Shown here piece by piece: positions 5,762 through 12,402 of a stretch of DNA of 20,375 nucleotides. The DNA is from an uncultured Lachnospiraceae bacterium (GTDB lineage: Bacteria; Bacillota; Clostridia; Lachnospirales; Lachnospiraceae). Position 1 is the first letter of the stretch. The number at the start of each line of letters is the position of its first letter. Below the pieces are notes generated by a model, which did not search any database, was not told the origin of the DNA, and saw only the letters and a list, made by a program, of their open reading frames with translations. The stretch is from positions 1-20,375 of the forward strand of contig CAJTZH010000051.1 in assembly GCA_910584325.1 (NCBI GenBank), in the 5' to 3' direction. The translations under genes and the position numbers were made by a program.

Positions 5762-7720
5762 CTAACCGATTGGTGCCCCCGGCGGCATATCCTTTTCTGA
5801 TGTCAGTAGTGAAAGTGTTCCGCTCTCATCCTCGGCACAAAGAAGCATTCCCTGAGACTCAACCCCTGCAATCACTGCCGGCTTTAAGTTTGTTACCACA
5901 ACAACCTTTTTGCCGACCATCTCCTGCGCAGAATAATGGAGCTTAATACCGGAAACAATTTGTCTGACTTCACTTCCGATTCGCACTTTGGAACAAAGAA
6001 GCTTCTTGGACTTCTTCACTTCCTCACATTCCAGCACTTCACCGATTTGAAGCTGTATTCTGCCAAAATCATCTATCGTTATTTCAGCTTTTTTGTCCAC
6101 ATCAATTCCTGCTGTTTCCTTCGCCGGCTCTGCCTGCGCCGCCTTGATTTCCTCAACTTTTGCCATTACGTCGTTTAATTTAAGTCTGGCAAAAAGAATC
6201 TCTGGAGTCTGCGTAACCTTTGTTCCCGAAACATACTTACCAAAACAATTCATTTCATCAAACGCTCTTTTTTTCGCAGCAAGCTGCGAGAAGATTTTCG
6301 CGGAAGTTTCCGGCATAAACGGTTCCAAAAGACTTGCCCCTATCACAATTGCTTCGACAAGATTATATAAAACTGTGCGCAGTCTCGCTTTCTGTGCCTC
6401 ATCCTTTGCCAGTACCCACGGCATCGTCTCATCAATATATTTATTGCAGCGTCTGAATACGGCAAATATTTCCGTCATGGCATCTGCCACACGAAGCTCT
6501 TCCATCTTAGCCGCCACTTTCTCACGCGCCTGTGTCACCACGGCTTTCAAATCCGCGTCAATTTCCTCCTGCCCCGCGCATTCTCCGGTATTTACCACCT
6601 CGCCGCCGCAGTACTGGTTACTCATGGCAATCGTTCTGTTTACGAGGTTGCCAAGCGTATTTGCAAGTTCGGAATTGATACGCTCCACCAAAAGCTCCCA
6701 AGTGATAATGCCGTCGTTCTCAAACGGCATTTCGTGAAGTACAAAGAACCTGACCGCGTCCACGCCAAACAGATTAACCAAATCATCCGCATAAATCACA
6801 TTACCCTTGGACTTGCTCATCTTGCCGTCACCCTGCAAAAGCCACGGATGACCGAATATCTGCTTCGGAAGCGGAATATCCATTGCCATGAGCATAATCG
6901 GCCAGTATATGGTGTGAAACCGTAAAATATCCTTACCAATCAAATGTAAATCCGCAGGCCAGTACTGATTATACAGTTCACCATGATTGCCGTTTGCATC
7001 AAATCCAAGACCCGTAATATAATTGCTCAGAGCATCTATCCAGACATAAATAACGTGTTTGTCATCAAAGTCGACCGGTATACCCCACTTGAACGAGGTT
7101 CTTGACACACATAAATCCTGCAGTCCTGCCTTCAGAAAGTTATTCATCATTTCATTCTTTCTGGATTCCGGCTGAATAAACTTCGGATTATCTTCAATAT
7201 GCTTTATCAGCCTGTCGGCATATTTGCTCATACGGAAAAAGTACGCTTCTTCCTTTGCCGGCTGGCATGGTCTTCCACAGTCAGGACATTTGCCGTCTAC
7301 AAGCTGGGAAGGCGTAAAAAACGCTTCGCACGGAGTACAATACATTCCTTCATATTCGCCTTTATAAATATCGCCTTTGTCGTAAAGTTTCTTAAAAATC
7401 TTCTGGACCTGCCGTTCATGGTCCTTATCCGTTGTCCGTATGAACCGGTCATACGAAGTATTCATTAAATCCCAGATTTTCTTAATTTCATCCGATACAT
7501 TATCGACAAACTCCTGCGGCGTTATTCCCGCCTCTTCGGCCTTTAATTCTATTTTCTGTCCATGCTCGTCCGTTCCCGTCTGAAAACGTACGTCATATCC
7601 TTCCAATCTCTTATATCTTGCGATGCTGTCCGCAAGCACAATCTCGTACGTATTACCGATATGCGGCTTTCCTGATGTGTATGCAATGGCAGTCGTAATA
7701 TAATAAGGTTTCTTCGCCAT
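5762..7720 (-). CDS. metG: Methionyl-tRNA synthetase
   Basis: Class I aminoacyl-tRNA synthetase that charges initiator and elongator tRNA-Met with methionine; cytosolic. The 652-residue protein has the catalytic core with HIGN at 20-23 and KMSKS at 300-304. The zinc knuckle is formed by Cys128, Cys131, Cys145 and Cys148. The WIDALSNYITGLGF stretch (227-240) is also typical. A helical anticodon-binding domain follows. From about residue 546 to the end there is an OB-fold tRNA-binding domain (EITIDDFGRI... through NLKPAVIAGVESQGM), the common dimerising extension of the Firmicutes enzyme. AAAAGGAGA precedes the ATG at a usable distance. The leader is only about 30 nt from the predicted start, so no T-box riboswitch fits. 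The gene has its own promoter and terminator. Confidence 0.97.
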   Translation of the reverse strand: MAKKPYYITTAIAYTSGKPHIGNTYEIVLADSIARYKRLEGYDVRFQTGTDEHGQKIELKAEEAGITPQEFVDNVSDEIKKIWDLMNTSYDRFIRTTDKDHERQVQKIFKKLYDKGDIYKGEYEGMYCTPCEAFFTPSQLVDGKCPDCGRPCQPAKEEAYFFRMSKYADRLIKHIEDNPKFIQPESRKNEMMNNFLKAGLQDLCVSRTSFKWGIPVDFDDKHVIYVWIDALSNYITGLGFDANGNHGELYNQYWPADLHLIGKDILRFHTIYWPIMLMAMDIPLPKQIFGHPWLLQGDGKMSKSKGNVIYADDLVNLFGVDAVRFFVLHEMPFENDGIITWELLVERINSELANTLGNLVNRTIAMSNQYCGGEVVNTGECAGQEEIDADLKAVVTQAREKVAAKMEELRVADAMTEIFAVFRRCNKYIDETMPWVLAKDEAQKARLRTVLYNLVEAIVIGASLLEPFMPETSAKIFSQLAAKKRAFDEMNCFGKYVSGTKVTQTPEILFARLKLNDVMAKVEEIKAAQAEPAKETAGIDVDKKAEITIDDFGRIQLQIGEVLECEEVKKSKKLLCSKVRIGSEVRQIVSGIKLHYSAQEMVGKKVVVVTNLKPAVIAGVESQGMLLCAEDESGTLSLLTSEKDMPPGAPIG

Positions 7721-7757
7721 CTCCGATTCTCCTTTTCACTTAATTTCACTAACTTTT

Positions 7758-7786
7758 AGACTAACACCTCGGGAAATTTCTGTCAA
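7758..7786 (-). promoter_or_regulatory. Sigma-A promoter for metG
   Basis: On the minus strand TTGACA (7786-7781) is followed after 17 bp by TAGTCT (7763-7758). TGT sits immediately before the -10 box and forms a TGn extension. The predicted transcription start near 7751 leaves about 30 nt of leader. That is too short for a T-box element. Confidence 0.75.
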
Positions 7787-7832
7787 CTTTTATTAGTATT
7801 CTGCAAATAAAAAACATATAATGAAAGAAATG

Positions 7833-7841
7833 TGTTATAAT
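7833..7841 (+). promoter_or_regulatory. Extended -10 promoter for the DUF885 lipoprotein gene
   Basis: TGT-TATAAT (7833-7841) is a perfect extended -10 element, about 28 bp before the start codon. The sequence 17 bp upstream (AACATA, 7813-7818) is a poor -35 box. The metG and DUF885 promoters are divergent and about 50 bp apart. Confidence 0.6.
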
Positions 7842-7868
7842 GTAAAAAAATAAAAATGGTGGTATGGT

Positions 7869-9629
7869 ATGAAAATTAATAAATTTAAGAAACTGATTTC
7901 TATTTTCATGGTTTGTCTTCTCGCCCTGAGCGGATGCTCACCCGATAACAAAAAACCTGACGATGTTTACGAGTATTCCCTTGACTCGTTCGATTCGTTT
8001 ATTAATGATTTGTTTACAAGCGAAGTGGTCGGTAATTCAATTACATTAAATTATACGCTGGCCCACCCCGAAAACTTTGGCATCACATCCGTAGAACCTT
8101 CTTTTGGCTCTACAGACTTAGAACATCTGGACGATGATTCACAGACAATTGAGGCAATTAACGCCCTAAAGTCTTTTGACTATAATAAGCTCGATGACGA
8201 CCAGAAGCTTACATACGATATTCTGCTGGATAATCTGGAAACTACTCTGGAGTATTCGGAACTTTATTTATATGACAAAACACTGAGTCCTACCATCGGA
8301 TTAAACTGCCAGCTCCCGATTCTTCTCGCAGAATACTCGTTCCGTACCAAACAGGACGTATACGACTATGTCGCTTTGTTAAAAACCACAGACGACTATT
8401 TTACATTTTTACTGGAACTTGAAAAAATGAAATCCGAAAAGGGTCTGTTTATGACAGATGACCTTGCGGAACAGATTATTGAGCAGTGTGACATTTTCAC
8501 AGAAAATCCTGAACAAAATTACCTTATTGAAATTTTTAACGATAAAATTGACGATTTCAAGGACTTTTCTGATACGGAACGCGAAAAACTGAAACAGGAA
8601 AACAAAAAGGCCATTCTTGAACATGTCGTTCCCGCTTATGATATTCTTGCCGATGGGATTGAAGAACTTATGGGTACAGGACAATACGAAGGCGGTTTGT
8701 GTAATTATCCTGACGGAGACGCTTATTACCGTTATCTGGTACGCTCCGGGGTTGGCACGGACCGAAGTATTGATGAAATTGAAAAATTAATTGACCGTTA
8801 TATGAAACTGTCGTTTTATGAGATGGGCGTTATTCTCCGGGAGAATCCGAACATTCTCGATGAAGTCGACGACGCCGCATTCCCGCTAACCGAACCTTAC
8901 GAAATCCTTGATGATTTACAGGAACGGATTTATGACGAGTTCCCAAAACTGCCGGAAACATCATATACCATTAAATATGTCCATCCGTCGCTTGAGGATA
9001 ATTTAAGCCCCGCCTTTTATCTAACACCTGCAATCGACGACTACACGCAAAATGTTATTTATATCAATCAAAGCGAACAGTACGCAGAGCAGGATATTTA
9101 TACTACACTTGCCCATGAAGGATTTCCGGGCCACCTATACCAAATGGTTTACACAACTGCCAAAGGGATTTCTCCGATCCGTTCACTGCTTGGTTACAGC
9201 GGATTTACAGAAGGCTGGGCAACCTATGTGGAACTTCTGTCATACAAAATGGGGGCCATTGAGGAAGACATGGGCGCCCTGCTTTCCGCAAACCAGCTGA
9301 TTACGCTCTGTGTCTACGCAAAATGTGACATTGGCGTAAACTACCACGGCTGGACGGTAAAAGAAGTCTCCGACTACGTTTCGTCTCTGTTCGGCGAGTT
9401 GGAAGATTCTGTAATGAAAGAAATTTACGACGCGATGGTATCCGAACCGGCGAACTATCTGAACTATGTCGTCGGCTGCATGGAATTTATGGAATTACGA
9501 AGCACTGCCGAGGATACCCTCGGTGATAGATTCGACCCGGTTGCGTTCCATGACTTCATTCTCACAACCGGTCCGGCGCCGTTTGAAATGATTGCCGAAC
9601 GCCTGACGGTGTGGCTTTCTAAACAGTAA
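7869..9629 (+). CDS. DUF885 family predicted zinc metallopeptidase, lipoprotein
   Basis: Predicted surface-anchored hydrolase. The 586-residue protein begins with a lipoprotein signal peptide: basic MKINKFKK, a hydrophobic stretch, and lipobox LSGC with the lipidated cysteine at 23. A charged linker follows. The body is largely helical and acidic. Residues 416-422 read HEGFPGH, the hallmark of the DUF885 family. A downstream EGWATY (Glu448) would supply another metal ligand, as in related helical metallopeptidases. Activity is inferred from these motifs; the substrate is unknown, with peptides outside the membrane the likely target. GGTGG at 7858-7862 precedes the start. The gene is a single transcription unit between an extended -10 promoter and a very strong terminator. 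It was read without interruption. Confidence 0.88.
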   Translation: MKINKFKKLISIFMVCLLALSGCSPDNKKPDDVYEYSLDSFDSFINDLFTSEVVGNSITLNYTLAHPENFGITSVEPSFGSTDLEHLDDDSQTIEAINALKSFDYNKLDDDQKLTYDILLDNLETTLEYSELYLYDKTLSPTIGLNCQLPILLAEYSFRTKQDVYDYVALLKTTDDYFTFLLELEKMKSEKGLFMTDDLAEQIIEQCDIFTENPEQNYLIEIFNDKIDDFKDFSDTEREKLKQENKKAILEHVVPAYDILADGIEELMGTGQYEGGLCNYPDGDAYYRYLVRSGVGTDRSIDEIEKLIDRYMKLSFYEMGVILRENPNILDEVDDAAFPLTEPYEILDDLQERIYDEFPKLPETSYTIKYVHPSLEDNLSPAFYLTPAIDDYTQNVIYINQSEQYAEQDIYTTLAHEGFPGHLYQMVYTTAKGISPIRSLLGYSGFTEGWATYVELLSYKMGAIEEDMGALLSANQLITLCVYAKCDIGVNYHGWTVKEVSDYVSSLFGELEDSVMKEIYDAMVSEPANYLNYVVGCMEFMELRSTAEDTLGDRFDPVAFHDFILTTGPAPFEMIAERLTVWLSKQ

Positions 9630-9639
9630 ACGATAGAAT

Positions 9640-9686
9640 AAAGCAGCAGCCTGTGCGCCATCTCACCGCACAGGCTGCTGCTTTTT
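9640..9686. terminator. Strong intrinsic terminator, probably bidirectional
   Basis: An 18-bp perfect stem (AAAGCAGCAGCCTGTGCG at 9640-9657 with its complement at 9667-9684) encloses a 9-nt loop and runs into TTTTT on the plus strand. It starts 11 bp after the DUF885 stop codon. The minus strand also ends in a T-rich run (TTTATT), so it could stop transcription of the small minus-strand ORF whose stop codon is 12 bp away. Confidence 0.92.
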
Positions 9687-9697
9687 ATTACATACGC

Positions 9698-9853
9698 TTA
9701 ATCGTTATCATTCTTATGCTTCTTGATAATCTCCTGATATCTTCTCATGGATGCCTTCTCTTCCTCACTCATCTCCTGCGGCTGCTCCTCTATCGTATCA
9801 AGTTGTGCAAATACATCTTCCAAATCGTCTAAATTTAATAAATTATTATCCAT
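9698..9853 (-). CDS. Small acidic protein of unknown function (51 residues)
   Basis: I do not recognise this product. An open frame of 51 codons runs from ATG at 9853 to TAA at 9700-9698. GAGG is seven bases upstream of the ATG. The protein begins MDNNLLNLDDLEDVFAQLD and continues with TIEEQPQEMSEEEKASMRRYQ and a lysine-rich end (IIKKHKNDND). It is strongly amphipathic: an acidic Leu/Asp/Glu half is followed by a basic helix. No cysteines, signal peptide or membrane segment are present. A TATAAT lies upstream on the same strand (9919-9914). The gene ends next to a bidirectional terminator, so it looks like a self-contained unit. It could be a small regulator or binding partner, but that is speculation. 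Confidence 0.6.
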   Translation of the reverse strand: MDNNLLNLDDLEDVFAQLDTIEEQPQEMSEEEKASMRRYQEIIKKHKNDND

Positions 9854-9913
9854 AAACACGCCTCGTCTTTCTCCTGTTTTTTACCCTAAATCAAAAATAT
9901 GATTTATAGTTAA

Positions 9914-9919
9914 ATTATA
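9914..9919 (-). promoter_or_regulatory. Possible -10 box for the small acidic ORF
   Basis: A perfect TATAAT on the minus strand lies about 60 bp upstream of the ATG at 9853. No convincing -35 box is seen 17 bp further upstream (TTCCTT). The sequence from 9854 to 10068 is otherwise AT-rich spacer, in which I see nothing else. Confidence 0.3.
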
Positions 9920-10068
9920 CAATATTTTGTACCTGAAAGGAAGAAAAAAATATTTTGAGTTTATACATTTTTCCGCCAAAATAAAAATTACGTAAACCAT
10001 TCCATAAACCTGTATATTTCATCACAAAGAGGGAATGATTTGACTATTACTAAGAAGAGAGGTGCGCC

Positions 10069-10320
10069 ATGAAACAAATAACGTCTTCCTTAAACTACGA
10101 TAAACAAAATCTGCTAGATGAGATACAACGTGCGCAAAACGCAATGGACAGCGCATATTCCGGCTTTGAACAGGCAACCGAGCCTGACCTGATTGACTGT
10201 TATATCTATATGATAAACGCAGCCTCCAAACGATACAAATTCCTGATTGAACGTGCCAAAAGTCTAAATATGAAAGGAATACCTGCAGATGCGAACGTTT
10301 TGTTAAATGAAGTACTATAG
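10069..10320 (+). CDS. DUF2508 (YaaL-like) family protein
   Basis: Small cytosolic protein of unknown function, 83 residues, the usual family length. It matches the family pattern seen in B. subtilis YaaL: a helical N-terminus (LLDEIQRAQNAMDSAYSGFE), then the conserved core PDLIDCYIYMINAASKRY with KFLIERAK. Two or three amphipathic helices are predicted. AGAGG at 10056-10060 precedes the ATG. In Bacillus, yaaL lies next to recR, in the same chromosomal neighbourhood as dnaX and the SRP RNA. Here it stands alone about 10 kb from the SRP RNA end of the window, with no recR in view. A hairpin follows just after the stop codon, but its U-run faces the opposite direction. Confidence 0.8.
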   Translation: MKQITSSLNYDKQNLLDEIQRAQNAMDSAYSGFEQATEPDLIDCYIYMINAASKRYKFLIERAKSLNMKGIPADANVLLNEVL

Positions 10321-10324
10321 ATGC

Positions 10325-10355
10325 AAAAAGAAAGACCGGTTTACACCGGTCTTTC
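10325..10355 (-). terminator. Terminator of the hydrolase / dehydrogenase-like operon
   Basis: An 11-bp perfect stem (10345-10355 with 10330-10340, core AAAGACCGGT) encloses a 4-nt loop. The minus-strand TTTTT run lies at 10329-10325. The stop codon of the dehydrogenase-like gene falls inside the loop, which is unusually tight. On the plus strand the hairpin lacks a T-run, so it is a poorer terminator for the DUF2508 gene. Confidence 0.8.
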
Positions 10356-11297
10356 CAATTCCTTAATCTTATTCACAAAATCATCCGCAATCAACTGCAG
10401 CGTCTCCTCTGTAAAATAACTCAGATTACAGGTAATCAGCGTATTGTTCAAAGCGGATATCTGACCAATTACATCCTGCAGTTCCTCCGCATCCATACGG
10501 CTCCCTACCTCAAATACATCATCCTGATGCCGGTTATAATCAATTGCCGCCGCACCGATTTTTTTCTTGCGCAGCGCCTCCATCAAATCATAGTACTCTA
10601 TAATTCCCTCGCCGGAAGTTGATACCAGAATCGCGTCTTTCTTCATATGGGAAATGGATTCGCGGTTAATCATATGGTATGTCTGTTCTGTGGTCGGAAT
10701 ATGTATGCTGATAACATCGCTCCTTTCCAACAGTTCTTCCAGTGGAACGCTTTCTGCCGGATTACTTTCACGTTCCGTAACGTCATAAGTAATTACATTC
10801 GCGCGGAAACTCTGATAAATCTCCGCTACCCGCCTGCCTACACGCCCCATGCCGATAATGCCTACCGTACTGCCGGCAATGTTCTTACCCATCAGCCCGC
10901 TTCTGTTAATATTATAATCCCGTACTCTGATATAGCCGCGGTGAATCTGCCGGTTTACTGCAAGAAACAGCGCAAACGAATATTCCGCAACCGAATCCGT
11001 GGAATAAGCGCCGACCGGAATAATCTGAATCATATCTTCCAATTCCTGCATCCCGTTTTTGCTGATGCCTACCATAAAAATGTACTTCACGCCCATGGCG
11101 TACAGCCTGTGCGCCATCTCCCTGCTTATTGCACAGGTATACGGTACGCAGATACCGTCGTTTCCCTTTGCGAAAAATATTGTTTCCGGCGCCAGCGCAA
11201 TGTCAAAAAAACGCGCGTTAATTCCGTTTGCCATAAAAGCCGGTTCCAGAAACGGACGATAATATGTCTTTGTTCCAAAAAAAGCAATCTTAAACAT
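10341..11297 (-). CDS. D-isomer-specific 2-hydroxyacid dehydrogenase homologue lacking the catalytic residues
   Basis: The fold is that of NAD-dependent D-lactate-type dehydrogenases: VGAYSTDSVAEYS (95-107), the nucleotide-binding loop VGIIGMGRVGRRVAE (145-159), Asp172 at the end of the next strand (favouring NAD), and SIHIPTTEQTYHMIN (197-211). The active site is altered. Where the family has N-[TS]-[AS]-R-G, this protein has STSGEG (226-231), so the catalytic Arg is Gly229. The Asp-Val-x-x-x-Glu region reads IDYNRHQDD (252-260) without the Glu. The catalytic His of the ITPH motif is Asn291 (ITCNLSYFTEE). It may be a nucleotide-binding pseudoenzyme or may use different chemistry. GGGAGG precedes ATG 11297. 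A longer 358-codon frame begins inside the upstream hydrolase gene and is unlikely. The gene lies 13 bp after the hydrolase gene, likely in one operon. Confidence 0.87.
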   Translation of the reverse strand: MFKIAFFGTKTYYRPFLEPAFMANGINARFFDIALAPETIFFAKGNDGICVPYTCAISREMAHRLYAMGVKYIFMVGISKNGMQELEDMIQIIPVGAYSTDSVAEYSFALFLAVNRQIHRGYIRVRDYNINRSGLMGKNIAGSTVGIIGMGRVGRRVAEIYQSFRANVITYDVTERESNPAESVPLEELLERSDVISIHIPTTEQTYHMINRESISHMKKDAILVSTSGEGIIEYYDLMEALRKKKIGAAAIDYNRHQDDVFEVGSRMDAEELQDVIGQISALNNTLITCNLSYFTEETLQLIADDFVNKIKELERPV

Positions 11298-11310
11298 AAT
11301 CAATACCTCC

Positions 11311-12243
11311 CTATAAGAGACTTTCAAGCCATTCCAAGATGTCAAGATAGACAATATGCTTTCTCTCTTCATTGTGTATCTCATGGCGCATACCTTCATA
11401 TAACTTAATTGATACATTCTGCATGCCGTTCACAAGATACTGCTCTACCGCCTTCTTAACGCCTTCTCCGTAATCACCCACAGGGTCTTCCAGACCGGCC
11501 ATAAACATTACGGGAAGTTCCGGCGGAATCCGTTTAATATTTCTCGGGTCCTGAACGTATTTAATTATTTTAAACAGCGCATTGTACGCATTTACCGTAA
11601 ACTTGAACGTACATTTCGGATTCGCCTGAAACTTATCCACCACACTGTCCACCGTACACAGCCAGTCCGCCGTCGTTCTCGGATTCGAAATCCGGTAATT
11701 ATAATTTCCCATCGCTAAATTCTCTACCTTAGCGCTGCGGTAACGACCGCCTTTTATTCCGGTCAAGAACGTTGTCATCCCAATGCCAAAGTCCAGCAGG
11801 GCTTCCGATTTCCATCCTGTTCCGCCGATAATCGCACCGTCAATCCCTTCGCCATACATGGTAAGATATTTCCTTGCCATAAACGAACCCATGCTGAATC
11901 CGTAAAGAAAATATGGAAGACCGGGATTTTCCGCCTGTATAATTTTCTTAAGGCGGTGAACGTCTTTAATCAGAATCGTCTCGCTGTCTTCCGGTGCAAA
12001 ATAACCCAAGTCTTTGGAAGAAATCGCAGTTTTACCGTGTCCCAAATGATCTTCACCAACAACAATAAAGCCTCTGTCCGCTATATATCTTGCAAAACCG
12101 TCATAACGGTCAACAAACTCTTTCATGCCATGAATAATCTGAAGAACCGCTTTGGGTGTACGTTCCTCCGGCAGCCACTGCGTTGCATGAATCTGTGTTA
12201 CGCCGTCTCTGGATTTATAGATTAACTCAACCCTTTCTGCCAT
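11311..12243 (-). CDS. Alpha/beta hydrolase, monoacylglycerol-lipase / lysophospholipase type
   Basis: Predicted serine hydrolase of the Hydrolase_4 group, acting on lipid or other esters; likely cytosolic, since no signal peptide is seen. The 310 residues contain the oxyanion-side HGMKEFVDRY (38-47), the DHLGHGKT strand end (65-72) and the nucleophile elbow GFSMG (115-119, Ser117). The triad is probably completed by Asp253 (AGLEDPVG) and His287 (EGMRHEIHNE). The start at 12243 has GGAG eight bases upstream. A GTG nine bases earlier is in frame but too close to that site. It is the first gene of a two-gene unit with the dehydrogenase-like gene. A possible shared substrate pathway is not evident from either sequence. 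Confidence 0.9.
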   Translation of the reverse strand: MAERVELIYKSRDGVTQIHATQWLPEERTPKAVLQIIHGMKEFVDRYDGFARYIADRGFIVVGEDHLGHGKTAISSKDLGYFAPEDSETILIKDVHRLKKIIQAENPGLPYFLYGFSMGSFMARKYLTMYGEGIDGAIIGGTGWKSEALLDFGIGMTTFLTGIKGGRYRSAKVENLAMGNYNYRISNPRTTADWLCTVDSVVDKFQANPKCTFKFTVNAYNALFKIIKYVQDPRNIKRIPPELPVMFMAGLEDPVGDYGEGVKKAVEQYLVNGMQNVSIKLYEGMRHEIHNEERKHIVYLDILEWLESLL

Positions 12244-12267
12244 ACCAATCACTCCATCACAGATTTT

Positions 12268-12297
12268 ATTATATATATTTTAACATATACAAAACAA
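12268..12297 (-). promoter_or_regulatory. Promoter of the hydrolase / dehydrogenase-like operon
   Basis: On the minus strand TTGTTT (12297-12292) and TATAAT (12273-12268) are separated by 18 bp, about 25 bp before the hydrolase start. The -10 box is perfect; the -35 box matches only in part and the surroundings are very AT-rich. Confidence 0.5.
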
Positions 12298-12323
12298 CTT
12301 TGCATCTATTTTTTCAACAGCAC

Positions 12324-12356
12324 TTGGTGTACAAATCCTTTTTTTTATGGTATGAT
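12324..12356 (+). promoter_or_regulatory. Extended -10 promoter of the sugar kinase gene
   Basis: TGG-TATGAT (12348-12356) forms an extended -10 element about 47 bp before the start codon. TTGGTG (12324-12329) is too far from that box (21 bp) but 16 bp from an overlapping TATGGT (12346-12351). Either register is possible. Confidence 0.45.
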
Positions 12357-12402
12357 GAGAATAACAGTTATTTTCAATATTTTAATAACAAGGAGTGCTT
12401 AT

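Noticed and set aside
118..5816. A 13-bp word (CAGTAGTGAAAGT) present near 118 and near 5804
   Set aside because: Repeats of this length are expected by chance in 20 kb, and the copies lie in unrelated contexts.
6093..6737. A 214-codon open frame on the plus strand inside metG
   Set aside because: It is fully antisense to a conserved gene, has Ser/Ala-rich composition typical of a shadow frame, and shows no recognisable domain.
7721..7757. T-box leader upstream of metG
   Set aside because: The predicted leader is only about 30 nt and contains no specifier hairpin or antiterminator.
10647..11408. A 253-codon open frame on the plus strand across the dehydrogenase-like and hydrolase genes
   Set aside because: It is antisense to two genes with clear family motifs; its translation matches no family pattern and lacks a convincing start signal.
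11298..11417. A 40-codon N-terminal extension of the dehydrogenase-like gene
   Set aside because: It lies inside the upstream hydrolase gene, has no family similarity, and a strong GGGAGG sits just before the internal ATG at 11297.
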